This document shows, piece by piece, positions 8,104 through 17,700 of a stretch of 33,587 bases of DNA. The stretch lies in assembly GCA_018399235.1 (NCBI GenBank), contig JAGYOX010000023.1:1-33587 (forward strand), given 5' to 3'. How positions within the stretch are numbered: the stretch's first letter is position 1; every line of letters begins with the position of its first letter. The notes under the pieces were generated by a model, which was given only the letters and a program-made list of their open reading frames with translations, did not search any database and was not told where the DNA came from. Position numbers and translations under genes: made by a program. Source of the stretch: Desulfobacterales bacterium. Lineage in GTDB: Bacteria; Desulfobacterota; Desulfobacteria; Desulfobacterales; Desulfosalsimonadaceae.

Positions 8104-8589
8104 TTACATTTTAATCTTTTTTTTAAACTTTCGGTGCCATCCCCAGTTTTCATAGTATTCCCAGCTGGCAATTTGATTTAACTCTTTGATTTCACTATTC
8201 TTTTCTAAGAGACTCGCCCGGAGGACGTCGCCTATGGATAAAAGTCCCAGATAGCGGTCCTCCTTTTTAACGAGAACGTGGCGGATAAACAGTCCCAAAA
8301 ACATTTCCTGGAGCTGGATTATCGGAGTACCCGCCTGCGCGGATTTTAACTCAGTCTGCATGTAATCCTTGATTTTTGCTGTCTTTGGGTCAAATCCCGC
8401 TTCAAGACTGTTTCTCAGATAGTCCCGTTCCGACCAGATGCCTTCGATGACGTCATTCCGAGACACCAGGATGGCCCCGATATGGTTTTCCACCATCTTC
8501 CCTATGGCCTCATAAATGGTGCGCCCCCCGGAAATAGTCACCAAAAGGGGCGTTCCCTTTCCCTTTAATATGTCTTCTGCGGTCTTCAT
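8104..8589 (-). CDS. CBS-domain pair protein
   Basis: A 161-residue protein made almost entirely of two CBS motifs (about 14-70 and 75-135). The segments AIGKMVENHIGAILV, GIWSERDYLRNSL and YLGLLSIGDVLRA are typical. CBS pairs bind adenine nucleotides such as AMP, ATP or NAD, and act as sensors or regulatory modules. Here there is no fused catalytic domain, so the partner is unknown. AGGGGG (complement of 8596-8601) supports the ATG at 8589. The tail is rich in aromatic and lysine residues (ENWGWHRKFKKK). It is convergent with the vapC-like gene and separated from nqrF by the repeat element at 8640-8789. Confidence 0.88.
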   Translation of the reverse strand: MKTAEDILKGKGTPLLVTISGGRTIYEAIGKMVENHIGAILVSRNDVIEGIWSERDYLRNSLEAGFDPKTAKIKDYMQTELKSAQAGTPIIQLQEMFLGLFIRHVLVKKEDRYLGLLSIGDVLRASLLEKNSEIKELNQIASWEYYENWGWHRKFKKKIKM

Positions 8590-8639
8590 TAGTGCCCCCT
8601 TTATTTACTTGTTAAATCTTAAATCATATATTGATGGCT

Positions 8640-8789
8640 TCGTAAAAAGTCCAATATCTGTGTTGCGCTGCATCCCTCGGAATTTCACGTACAGCTAAGT
8701 ACGCTGCATTCCTCGGGATTTGCGCGCCATCTAATCTTAAATGGGGCTTGAACTTTTTTCTTTGCCATCCCAAAATCGACTTTTTACGA
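8640..8789. repeat. MITE-like element with 12-bp inverted ends
   Basis: TCGTAAAAAGTC (8640-8651) and its exact complement GACTTTTTACGA (8778-8789) bound 150 bases with no gene. Inside, a 20-base segment beginning CGCTGCATCC (8666) recurs at 8702 with 18 of 20 positions matching. One end is also found at 202-219. The structure (short inverted ends, no coding capacity, more than one copy) fits a miniature inverted-repeat element. The ends could also form a weak terminator for the nqr operon. Confidence 0.65.
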
Positions 8790-8821
8790 GATTGTCATAT
8801 ATTTATTTTCTCAGCCGCCTT

Positions 8822-10045
8822 TTAGGAGAATTCGTCATACATGATCATCTCCGGCTCCACCCCCAAACTGTCCAGCATGTTTTTCATGGCGGCGATCATG
8901 GGCGGGGGGCCGCAGAGGTAGTATTCGACTTCAGACGGGTCGGGATGCGCCTGCAGATAATTATCATGCAGGCACTGGTGGATAAACCCAACCAGCCCCT
9001 CCCATTCATCATCCGGCAGGGGATCGGATAGAGCGACATAATAGGAAAAATTTTCGAATTCCTGGTCAAGCTTTTGGAATTCATCGTCATAGAGCATTTC
9101 CATCCGGTTCCTGGCCCCGTACCAGAAGGTGATCTTCCGGTCGGTATCAAGCGTCAGCAGCTGATGCCGCAGATGGCTCCGCATGGGCGCCATTCCCGCG
9201 CCACCACCCACAAAGCACATTTCCCGGTCGGTATCCCTGGCCAAAAACTCCCCGAAAGGCCCACTCATGGTCACCCGCTCGCCGGGTTTTAAGCTGAAAA
9301 TATAGGATGAGCCTACCCCCGGCGGCGCATCCGGCGCATCCGGAGGCGGCGTAGCGATACGCACGTTAAAGATCATGCGTTTGTTGTCAGCGGGGGGATT
9401 GGCCGCGGAATAAGCCCGGAATACCGGCTCCTCATTGACCGCCTTTAAGTTCCAAAGGTTGTAATAGTCCCAGGTCGCTTTATACGGTTCTTCGATCTGG
9501 AAATCGGAAAATGAAATGACATATTCGGGGATATCGATCTGCATGTAGATCCCGGCATTAAACTCCACCGGTTCGTCCATATCCACCACCAGCTCCTTGA
9601 TAAAGGTCCCGATATTTTTATTTGAGGCCACGGTTCCGGTGAATTTCTTAATGCTGAAGATCTCCGGCGGGATTTCGATTTTCAAGTCCTGGCGGATTTT
9701 TAACTGGCAGGAGAGCCGGATGTTGTCCGCCTTTTCCTGCCGGGAAAGATGGGGCAGCTCGGTTGGCACGATTTCCCCGCCGCCCGCCAGCACTTTGCAC
9801 TTGCAAAGCCCGCAGGAGCCGCTTCCCCCGCATGCGGAGGGCAGGTAGATGCTGTGCTGGTTCAGCGCGGAAAGGAGATTTGTGCCCATAGGAACGGTCA
9901 GGGGGTTCTCTTCATCCTCGTTGATCACAATTTTTCGGTCGCCCTTCTGGACGATTTTGGCCTCAACAAAGAGCAGAAGCAGGACGAGAACCAGAATAAT
10001 CCCCGTAAAAACGCCTAAGCTGATAAGATATATCAATAATAACAA
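8822..10045 (-). CDS. nqrF: Na+-NQR subunit F
   Basis: 407 residues, the NADH-oxidising input subunit of Na+-translocating NADH:quinone oxidoreductase. The domains in order are: an N-terminal membrane anchor (about 5-28), a [2Fe-2S] domain with C72, C78, C81 and C113, an FAD domain with the RAYS motif, and an NADH domain with GGGAGMAPMRSH and the C-terminal CGPPPM. Electrons pass from NADH to FAD, then to the 2Fe-2S centre and on to the membrane subunits. The start is TTG at 10045, 4 bases after the nqrE stop codon, with AAGGA just upstream. A second in-frame TTG lies at 10036. It is the last gene of the operon. Confidence 0.95.
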   Translation of the reverse strand: MLLLIYLISLGVFTGIILVLVLLLLFVEAKIVQKGDRKIVINEDEENPLTVPMGTNLLSALNQHSIYLPSACGGSGSCGLCKCKVLAGGGEIVPTELPHLSRQEKADNIRLSCQLKIRQDLKIEIPPEIFSIKKFTGTVASNKNIGTFIKELVVDMDEPVEFNAGIYMQIDIPEYVISFSDFQIEEPYKATWDYYNLWNLKAVNEEPVFRAYSAANPPADNKRMIFNVRIATPPPDAPDAPPGVGSSYIFSLKPGERVTMSGPFGEFLARDTDREMCFVGGGAGMAPMRSHLRHQLLTLDTDRKITFWYGARNRMEMLYDDEFQKLDQEFENFSYYVALSDPLPDDEWEGLVGFIHQCLHDNYLQAHPDPSEVEYYLCGPPPMIAAMKNMLDSLGVEPEMIMYDEFS

Positions 10046-10049
10046 ATCC

Positions 10050-10658
10050 TTACATAGTTATACCGGAGAACATCATAAATGCCATAGCCATAAGCCCGGT
10101 GACGATCATGGTGATGGCAAAACCCTCCAGGCCCCTTGGCAGGTTCGCATAGCGCAGTTTGATTCGGACCGCGGCCATGGCCACTATGGCCAGCATCCAG
10201 CCCACACCGGAGCTGAAGCCATATACCACGGATTCGATAAACGTGTAGTTGCGCTCAACCATAAACAGCGAGCCCCCAAGTATTGCGCAGTTGACGGCAA
10301 TCAGGGGTAGAAAGATGCCAAGATTGGCGTAAAGGGCTGCAGAAAAACGGTCGATGATCATTTCCAGGGCCTGCACCATGGCGGCAATAACGCTGATAAA
10401 AACGATCAGCTTCAGAAAGCTCAGGTTAATGTCTGATAGACCAGCCCAGGCAAGGGCTCCGGGTTGCAGCAGGTAGCTAAAGATCAGCCAGTTCAGCGGC
10501 ACCGTGATGCTTAGGACAAAGATTACGGCAAACCCCAGTCCGATGGAGGCCTCAAGGTTGCGGGAGACCGCCACAAACGAACACATCCCAAGGAAATAGG
10601 CCAGGAGGATATTTCCCGCAAAAACCGAATTTAAAAACAGGCTGACAAGATCGACCAT
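10050..10658 (-). CDS. nqrE: Na+-NQR subunit E
   Basis: 202 residues with six membrane segments, homologous to RnfA. The conserved cysteines in [11 protein letters not shown] and AVNCAILGG are the ones that, with those of NqrD, hold the iron centre in the middle of the membrane. Conserved blocks such as [17 protein letters not shown] and [11 protein letters not shown] agree with NqrE. It is followed within 4 bases by nqrF. It is separated from nqrD by an unusual 123-base gap filled with repeats, which breaks the otherwise tight spacing. Confidence 0.95.
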   Translation of the reverse strand: MVDLVSLFLNSVFAGNILLAYFLGMCSFVAVSRNLEASIGLGFAVIFVLSITVPLNWLIFSYLLQPGALAWAGLSDINLSFLKLIVFISVIAAMVQALEMIIDRFSAALYANLGIFLPLIAVNCAILGGSLFMVERNYTFIESVVYGFSSGVGWMLAIVAMAAVRIKLRYANLPRGLEGFAITMIVTGLMAMAFMMFSGITM

Positions 10659-10660
10659 AA

Positions 10661-10702
10661 TTTAAGGTTTAAGGTTTAAGGTTTAAGGTTCAAGGTTTAA
10701 GG
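10661..10702. repeat. Six-copy TTTAAGG heptamer array inside the nqr operon
   Basis: Exactly six consecutive 7-base units, five TTTAAGG and one TTCAAGG, fill 42 bases starting two bases upstream of the nqrE start codon. This places the array where the nqrE ribosome binding site should be: on the minus strand the units read CCTTAAA, with no purine-rich Shine-Dalgarno. A CCTGG-TT-CCAGG mini-hairpin (10705-10716) follows. Confidence 0.85.
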
Positions 10703-10725
10703 CCCCTGGTTCCAGGTATAGCCAA

Positions 10726-10750
10726 TGTAGGGGAAGGCTTCAGCCGTCCC
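10726..10750 (+). repeat. Dispersed TGTAG palindromic repeat, copy 1
   Basis: TGTAGGGGAAGGCTTCAGCC followed by GTCCC is a copy of the palindrome family seen at 22965, 29170, 30637 and 32325, including the CCAA ahead of TGTAG. The right arm differs (GTCCC for TTCC) with a matching change on the left, so the hairpin is mostly kept. It lies between nqrD and nqrE. Confidence 0.65.
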
Positions 10751-10781
10751 GGGTCATGATATAAAACACAGGGTCTTGCCA

Positions 10782-11402
10782 TCATTCCTTAGTCGTTAAG
10801 TACTTCTGCAGCCAGGCCATTAATCCGATGATAATAAATGCGGCCGGTGCCAGCAGCATGATGTTCATATTTTCATATCCGGCCTTGTAAAAGGTCTCGG
10901 GCACGACCGAAAAGCCGAAGATGTTGCCTGAGCCGAAAAGCTCCCGGATAAAGGCCACGGAGAGCAGGACCGATCCGTAGCCCGCCCCGTTTCCAAGGCC
11001 GTCGATGAATGCCAGGTGAGGCGGGTTGGATAGGGCGAATCCTTCGGCCCTGCCCAGGATAATGCAGTTGGTGATGATCAGCCCCACAAAAACGGAAAGC
11101 AGCTTGCTTACATCATACATGTAGGCCTTCAAAAATTCATCCGTGATGATGACCAGCGAGGCGATAACCGCAAGTTCAACGATGATCCGGATGTTTGACG
11201 GGATGTAGTTCCGCATGGCGGAAACAATCAGGTTGGAAAAGGAAACCACAAACGTCATGGCAAGGGCCATCACAAAGGCGGTTTTTAACTGCACGGTTAC
11301 CGCCAGGGCCGAACAGATACCCAGCATCTGCATGTTGATGGGGTTTTCCGTCCAGGCGGGCCCGGCGAACGTCTTAAACGATTTAGTTCTGGTCAGTTTC
11401 AT
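10782..11402 (-). CDS. nqrD: Na+-NQR subunit D
   Basis: 206 residues with six membrane segments, homologous to RnfE. Conserved segments include [34 protein letters not shown] and [16 protein letters not shown]. The two cysteines in LGICSAL and TNCIILG pair with those of NqrE around the intramembrane iron centre. The start (ATG 11402) overlaps the end of nqrC by 20 bases. The C-terminus ([12 protein letters not shown]) is as expected, so the gene is intact. Confidence 0.95.
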   Translation of the reverse strand: MKLTRTKSFKTFAGPAWTENPINMQMLGICSALAVTVQLKTAFVMALAMTFVVSFSNLIVSAMRNYIPSNIRIIVELAVIASLVIITDEFLKAYMYDVSKLLSVFVGLIITNCIILGRAEGFALSNPPHLAFIDGLGNGAGYGSVLLSVAFIRELFGSGNIFGFSVVPETFYKAGYENMNIMLLAPAAFIIIGLMAWLQKYLTTKE

Positions 11403-12144
11403 CGGTGTCGCACCATGGTGGTTCTTCTTCCTGCATTCGGCATTTCAAGCGGTTTTTGCGGAATGAAACGGATACCGGTTCATATTCAGTTAGGGTCTGC
11501 TGCAAGCCCTGGCTCAGGTATTTGCCGGTCAGCGTCGCCCCGCTGATGCCGTCCACGTAATACGGCAGTTTTTTATCCGGCACCTTTTTTTCCGCTTCCC
11601 CCTTGGCAATGGAGACTGAGACGAACTCCCCCGTTTGATTGACTATTTTTTTTCCTTCAAACATTTCCTGGAACCATTTCGTGTCAATTTCACCGCCCAA
11701 GCCCGGTGTCTCCGAATGTTTGTACACGGTAAAGCCGGCAACCGTTGAACCGTCGTTTTCAAGGGCCATATAGGCATAAATTTTTCCCCACAGCCCTTGG
11801 GATTCAATCGGGATGATGTAGGAGCGAATTTCTTGGTTTTGGGTATAGAGATAAAGGGGTAATGTCCGGGACTTTTCACCGGCAAGATCCGGTGACAAGA
11901 TTTGGCCGTCCGGACTGACCGCCATTTTAGTGATGTTTTTCTGATAGATCGTTGCGATTTCGTCCGGCGTGTAGGCTTTTTCCCGGGATATCAAATCCAC
12001 CGACAGGAGGATGTTTTTGCGTCGGTCATTCAACATGTTCTTCTGCTGGATTTCCTGCAGGGCGGTAGCCGCAGCCGTCAATAAAACACCGCAGACCAGG
12101 CACATGCCCAGGGCAAACACGATGGATTTTAACTTGTCAGGCAT
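11383..12144 (-). CDS. nqrC: Na+-NQR subunit C
   Basis: 253 residues. One N-terminal membrane segment (about 7-28) is followed by a periplasmic FMN-binding domain. T204 in [12 protein letters not shown] is the covalent FMN attachment threonine of the SGAT motif. [10 protein letters not shown] and [10 protein letters not shown] agree with NqrC/RnfG. AAGGAT precedes the ATG at 12144, and the first 8 bases overlap the end of nqrB. The C-terminal tail (about residues 222-253), cysteine- and acid-rich with [18 protein letters not shown], is longer than I would expect and lies in the stretch that overlaps the nqrD start. Confidence 0.95.
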   Translation of the reverse strand: MPDKLKSIVFALGMCLVCGVLLTAAATALQEIQQKNMLNDRRKNILLSVDLISREKAYTPDEIATIYQKNITKMAVSPDGQILSPDLAGEKSRTLPLYLYTQNQEIRSYIIPIESQGLWGKIYAYMALENDGSTVAGFTVYKHSETPGLGGEIDTKWFQEMFEGKKIVNQTGEFVSVSIAKGEAEKKVPDKKLPYYVDGISGATLTGKYLSQGLQQTLTEYEPVSVSFRKNRLKCRMQEEEPPWCDTDETDQN

Positions 12145-13333
12145 TTGGTATCCTTTTGGCGATCTTCAGGCGGATTTCCGTGTATTCCATAAGCGGCGCA
12201 AAGAGGTTCATGAAGAGGATGGCCAGCATCACCCCTTCCGGAAACGCCGGGTTGAAAACCCGGATCAAAACGGTCAGCATCCCGATCAAAAATCCGTAAA
12301 TCCAGCGGGCCCGGTTTGTTCCCGGCCCTGAAACCGGGTCTGTGGCCATATAAGCGATGCCAAAGGCAAAACCCCCTGAAAATAAGTGGTAAATCGGATT
12401 CACGCCGAACCAGGGGAGTGAATTCGGGCCGGCAAACAGGTTCAAAACGGAAGCCATGGTCAGAAGACCTAAAATACCGCCCACAATTATCCGGAAATTG
12501 GCTATTCCGAGAAAAACAAGAAATGCCGCGCCGATCAGGCAAAGAAGGGCAGAAGTTCCGCCGATGGTTCCCGGGTAATGGCCCAATAAAAGCCTGGATA
12601 GGTTATAGCCATTGGCATGGAGCAGATCCTCAATCGTGTTGAACGGTGCGGCCAGCTCCGTGAAAGAAAGGGGAGTGGCCCCGGTCACCGCGTCAACCGC
12701 CTGTCCGGCTTTATTCCGGACCGCCACCCACACGGCGTTCCCGGACATTTGGGCCGGATAGGCGAAAAACACGAAGGCCCGCGCGGTGAGCGCCGGGTTG
12801 AAAATATTTCTGCCCGTGCCGCCGAAAATTTCCTTTCCAATGACAATACCGAATGACATGCCCACCGCCACCTGCCACAGGGGGATATCCGGCGGAAGGG
12901 TCAGGGGGTACAAAAGCCCCGTTACCAGAAGCCCTTCGCTTATTGGATGTTTACGGATGGCGGCAAACAGGGTTTCCCAGAAAAAGCCCACCAAATAGGA
13001 GACGAGAATAATCGGCACCACGAAGTAAAACCCCGTCAGAAAGACAGGCAGCATCTCCGTTGACAGCCCTGACGCCAACCGGCTCTGATAGCCGGCATTC
13101 CAGATACCGAAAATCGTTGGCGGCAAAAGCGCCACGATCACCAGGCTCATAAACCGTTTAAGATCCAGGCTATCCCGAATAGCAGGTTTTTTCGTCGTCG
13201 GGATGACGGGATAAAGAAAAAAGGCCTCCGTGGCTTCGAAAAACGGCCCGAGTTTTTCCAGTCTGCCGCCTTCTTCAAAAAGATCCCGGCGGGCATCAAA
13301 CAGGCGCTGTATGTATTTTGCAATCCTCTGCAT
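12137..13333 (-). CDS. nqrB: Na+-NQR subunit B
   Basis: 398 residues with about ten membrane segments, the main Na+-channel subunit, homologous to RnfD. The N-terminal cytoplasmic region (FEEGGRLEKLGPFFEATEAF) is typical of NqrB and absent from RnfD, which helps identify this as NQR. T220 in DAVTGATPLSFTEL is the predicted covalent FMN attachment site. The motif here is TGAT where SGAT is usual. Blocks such as FGGTGRNIFNPALTARAFVFF and MATDPVSGPGTNRARWIYGF are conserved. It starts 36 bases after nqrA with only a weak ribosome binding site. Confidence 0.95.
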   Translation of the reverse strand: MQRIAKYIQRLFDARRDLFEEGGRLEKLGPFFEATEAFFLYPVIPTTKKPAIRDSLDLKRFMSLVIVALLPPTIFGIWNAGYQSRLASGLSTEMLPVFLTGFYFVVPIILVSYLVGFFWETLFAAIRKHPISEGLLVTGLLYPLTLPPDIPLWQVAVGMSFGIVIGKEIFGGTGRNIFNPALTARAFVFFAYPAQMSGNAVWVAVRNKAGQAVDAVTGATPLSFTELAAPFNTIEDLLHANGYNLSRLLLGHYPGTIGGTSALLCLIGAAFLVFLGIANFRIIVGGILGLLTMASVLNLFAGPNSLPWFGVNPIYHLFSGGFAFGIAYMATDPVSGPGTNRARWIYGFLIGMLTVLIRVFNPAFPEGVMLAILFMNLFAPLMEYTEIRLKIAKRIPNA

Positions 13334-13369
13334 CGGTTTATGGCCTTATCTCTCAGTGCCTCAATGCTT

Positions 13370-14716
13370 CTATATTTTCCCCAGGTAATACTTTTGTTTC
13401 ATATCCTTAAATGTCTCCGTCAATTCGATCTTCGACGGGCACACATAGGAGCACAGCCCGCATTCCACGCAGTCGAGAAGGCCATGGGCCAATGCCTCCT
13501 CGATTTCTTCGGCATAAATGCATTTGTAGGTGTACTGGGGCATAATGTCCACCGGGCAGATGGCGGCGCAGTAGCCGCAGTTGATACAGGCCCTAAGCTC
13601 CCCGTGCCGGTCGGCATCCACCGGCAGTTTGGGCCGGGTAAGCGCCGAAAGAAACGTCCGGGAACATGTCGGTTTTCTCAGTCCCGGCCGGGCGAATCCC
13701 AGCAGTTCATTTTCCTTTACTTCCGGAACCAGCATGAGGGATGTTTCATAAAGCCCCATGTAATCGTCAGGTGAAGCATTATAACCGGTAAAAACACCGC
13801 CCGCGATCCATCGATAGTCATCAGGCCGCTCGATTTTACTGACCAGGGACTCCAACGGCGCGCCGAGCCGCGTGCGGACATGACGGTTGTTGTCCGTATG
13901 CCCGCCGGATACCGCCATTACCCGGGATACCGGATATCTGCCGGAGAGGAATCCCTCGGCCAAAAGGAGCACATCCTGGCCGTTAACATACCAGGCCCGG
14001 TTTTCTTTGGCGGACTGCTTGGTCTGATAATGCATTACGCCCGGATCGCCGGCCGGAAACCGGCCGCCGGCCCGGTGGGTTATAACGGTTTTCAAGCGCT
14101 CATCCGTTACCGGGTAGTCGGCGTGCTCATAAACAAAGACCCGGTCGCAGAGTTTCTTAAGTATCTTAATCCCGAATAGAAACTGTTCTTTTGCCGATTC
14201 ACCGGTCAGATAGACGCCCGATGCCGGATGATAAGGGGCCGTGATATCCAGCGGCACCCAGATGGCTGACGGCGATTCCTTGGGATCGGCAATGCCTTTA
14301 AAGGGGATGCCGCGAATGAATGGCCATAGGCCTTTTTCCAGCAAGGCGTGTATGACATCGTCTCCCCTCATCCGGGAAAGCCGAGCCGCATCAACTATCG
14401 AGAACGTTTCGTAAGGCTCTTCTTCTTCGATTTTAATAACAATTGTTTCAATGACGCGGCGGGGCCCGTATTTAATATCCACGACTTCACCGCCGCCCGG
14501 GGAAGGCAGCTTTAAATCCGTGTTACCCTTGTCTTCAATCAAGGGCAGGCCTAATTTTATGCGATCTCCGGGATTGACCAGGAGCCGTGGTTTTATCAGG
14601 GGGATTCGATTTGGGGTAGCAGCTACATGGTAAGGCGCAGAAATCGATTCGATTCGGTTTGCCGGCTTTCCGGCAACCGTAAATCGGCAGCGGTTTTTAA
14701 CGGAAACGGTTTTCAT
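13370..14716 (-). CDS. nqrA: Na+-NQR subunit A with two RnfC-like 4Fe-4S motifs
   Basis: 448 residues, the cytoplasmic NqrA/RnfC-type subunit. The N-terminal barrel-sandwich region (PRLLVNPGDRIKLGLPLIED) and the central domain follow the NqrA pattern. The C-terminus carries two complete ferredoxin motifs: CINCGYCAAICP (C377, C380, C383, C387) and CVECGLCSYVCP (C416, C419, C422, C426). In well-studied NqrA proteins, such as that of Vibrio, these cysteines are mostly lost and no cluster is bound, while RnfC keeps both clusters. The neighbours are clearly NQR: NqrF is the NADH-oxidising type and no RnfB is present. This subunit therefore looks intermediate between RnfC and classical NqrA. It begins 77 bases after the RND pump gene. 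Confidence 0.9.
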   Translation of the reverse strand: MKTVSVKNRCRFTVAGKPANRIESISAPYHVAATPNRIPLIKPRLLVNPGDRIKLGLPLIEDKGNTDLKLPSPGGGEVVDIKYGPRRVIETIVIKIEEEEPYETFSIVDAARLSRMRGDDVIHALLEKGLWPFIRGIPFKGIADPKESPSAIWVPLDITAPYHPASGVYLTGESAKEQFLFGIKILKKLCDRVFVYEHADYPVTDERLKTVITHRAGGRFPAGDPGVMHYQTKQSAKENRAWYVNGQDVLLLAEGFLSGRYPVSRVMAVSGGHTDNNRHVRTRLGAPLESLVSKIERPDDYRWIAGGVFTGYNASPDDYMGLYETSLMLVPEVKENELLGFARPGLRKPTCSRTFLSALTRPKLPVDADRHGELRACINCGYCAAICPVDIMPQYTYKCIYAEEIEEALAHGLLDCVECGLCSYVCPSKIELTETFKDMKQKYYLGKI

Positions 14717-14793
14717 CAGGTTCTTGGGGCCTTATTCGCTCAGTGTCTTATTTTTATAGTGCCTCACTACCTCTATAACTCATTAATCATTAA

Positions 14794-17700
14794 TTATCTC
14801 TTTTGCAACTTTCCTTTTATGGCTTCCACCGCCACATAAACGACGGGCACGTAGGCCAGGGTCAGGGCGGTAGCAACCAAAAGGCCCGCTATAGCGACAA
14901 CGGCAAGCGGCGATAGGCGTTCGAGCCCGACGGCAAGTTCAAGCGCGATGGGGAGCATTCCCGCGATAGTACTGAATGCCGTCATTAGGATGGGCCGGGT
15001 CCTCCGCTGGATGGCGTTTTTAACCGCCTCATGCATCGGCGTCCCCTTTTTTCGGTCGGCTTCGATAAACTCGATCAAAAGGATCGAATTGTTGACCACG
15101 ATGCCGGATAAAAGCACCATGCCCATGGCCGCGGGCATGCAGAAATGTCGGTTTAATAAAAGCATTCCCCAGGGAACCCCGATAAAGGCGAGGGGTATGG
15201 CGGACATAATGATCAGGGGTTGCACAAAGGACCGAAAGGTGATCGTGAGGGAAAAGTAGAGCAGCAGCAGGGCAAGCCCCATTGACATGCCCAGCCGGCC
15301 AAAACTCTCCTTCATCTGTTCGATTTCTCCTTCCTGCGAGATAGCATATCCGGCCGGTAGCTCTATATTCGAAAGCGCCTTATTCACCTGATCTTGAAGA
15401 TGTGTGATTGCGGTGGTGGCCCGGTAGCCAAGCACATCCACCGTGGGTTGAAGCCCCTGCCGGGTAATCACCGTCTGTCGCCAGACTAGCTTGAGGCGAG
15501 CGATTTCGTCCAACACCACCGGCCCATTCGGCCCCGGAATCTGGATTGTTGCCAGGTCTCCGGGTGTCTTCATGCGCTTTTTATCAAACCGGAAGCGAAT
15601 GTTGTAGCCGTCTTCGCCTGGTACCTGGAAGCTTGAGGCAACGATACCCCTTGTTGCAGCGGTCAGCGTTTCGGAAACGTCGGAAACATTGAGACCGTTT
15701 GCGGTTAGCAGGCTTTCATCAAGGTCTATGGCTATTTCCCGACGGGTACGATCCCAGGTCCGGGAGATGGAAGTCAACCCTTTGATGGTGTATAGACGAT
15801 TTTTTACCATATCCGCCAGTTTGTCGAGTATCTCCGGATCAGGACCGGATATCATGACATCGATGGGCGCGGCAATGGCCGATAGCGGGGTAGCCCCGTA
15901 ATCATAAACATGAACGGATTTTAACCCTGTTATATTGGCGAACGCCTGCCGGAGGTCCGATTCAATTTCCCAGATGGACTCCGGTCGTTCAAACCGGTTT
16001 TTAAAGTGCGCGGTAATCATGCCTTCCTGGGATGTTCGCTCGGCGCCGAAACTGATGACGCTGGGTTCTGCCCCAACAGCCGTTGACATCCGGATAAAGC
16101 CTGGCTCTGATTTTATCTGCGCCTCCATCCGGGAGACCACGGCCTCCGTCTCGGCAACCGACGTGTTCGGCCAAGTTTCAAAGGAAATCTTAATAATTCC
16201 GGTATCCATGGGCGGCATTAGGTCCCGGCCGGCCAGCGGCATCTGCCGGAGGCTCGCCAACAGAATGACGATTAAAAGGGGGAAAATAAGGATCCCCCAC
16301 TTGGAGGCGCCAATTCTGAAAACGCTTGAAAACATCCGCTGAAGGGGAAAAAGCCAAGCATTTCGGATTTTTTCGACGACGGCTTCTATTCGATTGATAC
16401 GCCGGCCCTTGATGAGGTATTGGGCCAGGAGGGGGATTACCGTTATGGATATGACATAGGAGGAGAGCAGCGCAATGGAGAGCACTACCGTCAACGGCCG
16501 AAGGATTTTTTGGGAATATCCACCGACGAACATAATGGGCAGCAAAACGGCTATGGTGGTTGCGGTGCCGGCAAAATCGGCCAGAAAGATTTCGTTGGTT
16601 CCTTCAACTGCGGCCTGAAAAGGCGTTTTTTGGCCAGTTTGGGCATGCCGGTCGATGTTTTCAATCACCACGATGGCATCATCCACTAAAAGACCGACGG
16701 CGAGGATAATGGCGGTTAGGGTGACGATGTTTAATTCGTAGCTTAAGAGATTCATACCCGCAAAAGTGAGCAGAAACGTAAACGGAATGGATACGGCCGC
16801 CAGGAGTGTCATCCGCGTTCGGGCCAGCATCAGGAATATGACGGCCACCGTTAGAATCACCGCGTCCCGCAGCGAGGTTATCAGGTTTTCGACAGATGTG
16901 TGGATCAATTCTCCCTGGGTGTCTGCCACTTCGAATTGGAGGCCGGGAAAGGCCGAGCGGATTTTTGGCAGGGCCCCCTCGAGTGCCGTAAGTGTTTCTG
17001 TGACATGGCCGTTTTCCGCCCGCAGGATATTGATACCGATGGCCGGATGGCCGTTGCCATGGTAAAAGGAGCGGCGCTCCTTATGCGTGGTTTGTATTCG
17101 GACGATATCCCTGAGGTATACCGGCGTCCCCCTGTCTTGGCCGATGACGATGTCGCCAAGCTGGTGCCTGAGTTCCCGTTCGCCTTTAATTTTTATCAAA
17201 AATTCGCCTTTTTCCCGGTAAAGACGGCCGGTGGGGATGTTCCGATTTTGGGCGGATATGGCGGAAACCACTTGACGGACGGAAATATTCAGATCCGCCA
17301 GGCGGTCGGCATTAACGACGAGCCGGATTTCCGGTTCATACCCCCCGAACACTTCCACATTCGCAATTTCGGGAACCCGCAGGAGGGCTTCCTTGATTTC
17401 ATTGTCGCAGAGCTGGCGAATTTTTGAAAGAGACAGAGTGGTGTCGGATTTGGGGGATACGGCAAGGGTTTGTAATGGCTGGGTGGCGTCGCTTACCCGG
17501 AACAGCCGGGGCGGCTGCATGTCCGGCGGAAGCTCCGGCATAATTCGGTTAAGCGCCGCATCGACATCCGTGACCGCCGCATCCAGGCCTTTCTCATACT
17601 CAAATTCAACCTTTACCGCAGCTGTTTCGTCCCGGATGGTGGCCCGGACCGTGCGGGTCTGGTCAATGGTGGCCAGTTCCCTTTCCACGCGTCGGGAGAT

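Noticed and set aside
8822-14716. Reading the six-gene cluster as an Rnf complex
   Set aside because: The NADH-oxidising NqrF with FAD and NADH domains, the NqrB N-terminus, the gene order A-F and the lack of RnfB favour NQR. Only NqrA has RnfC-like motifs.
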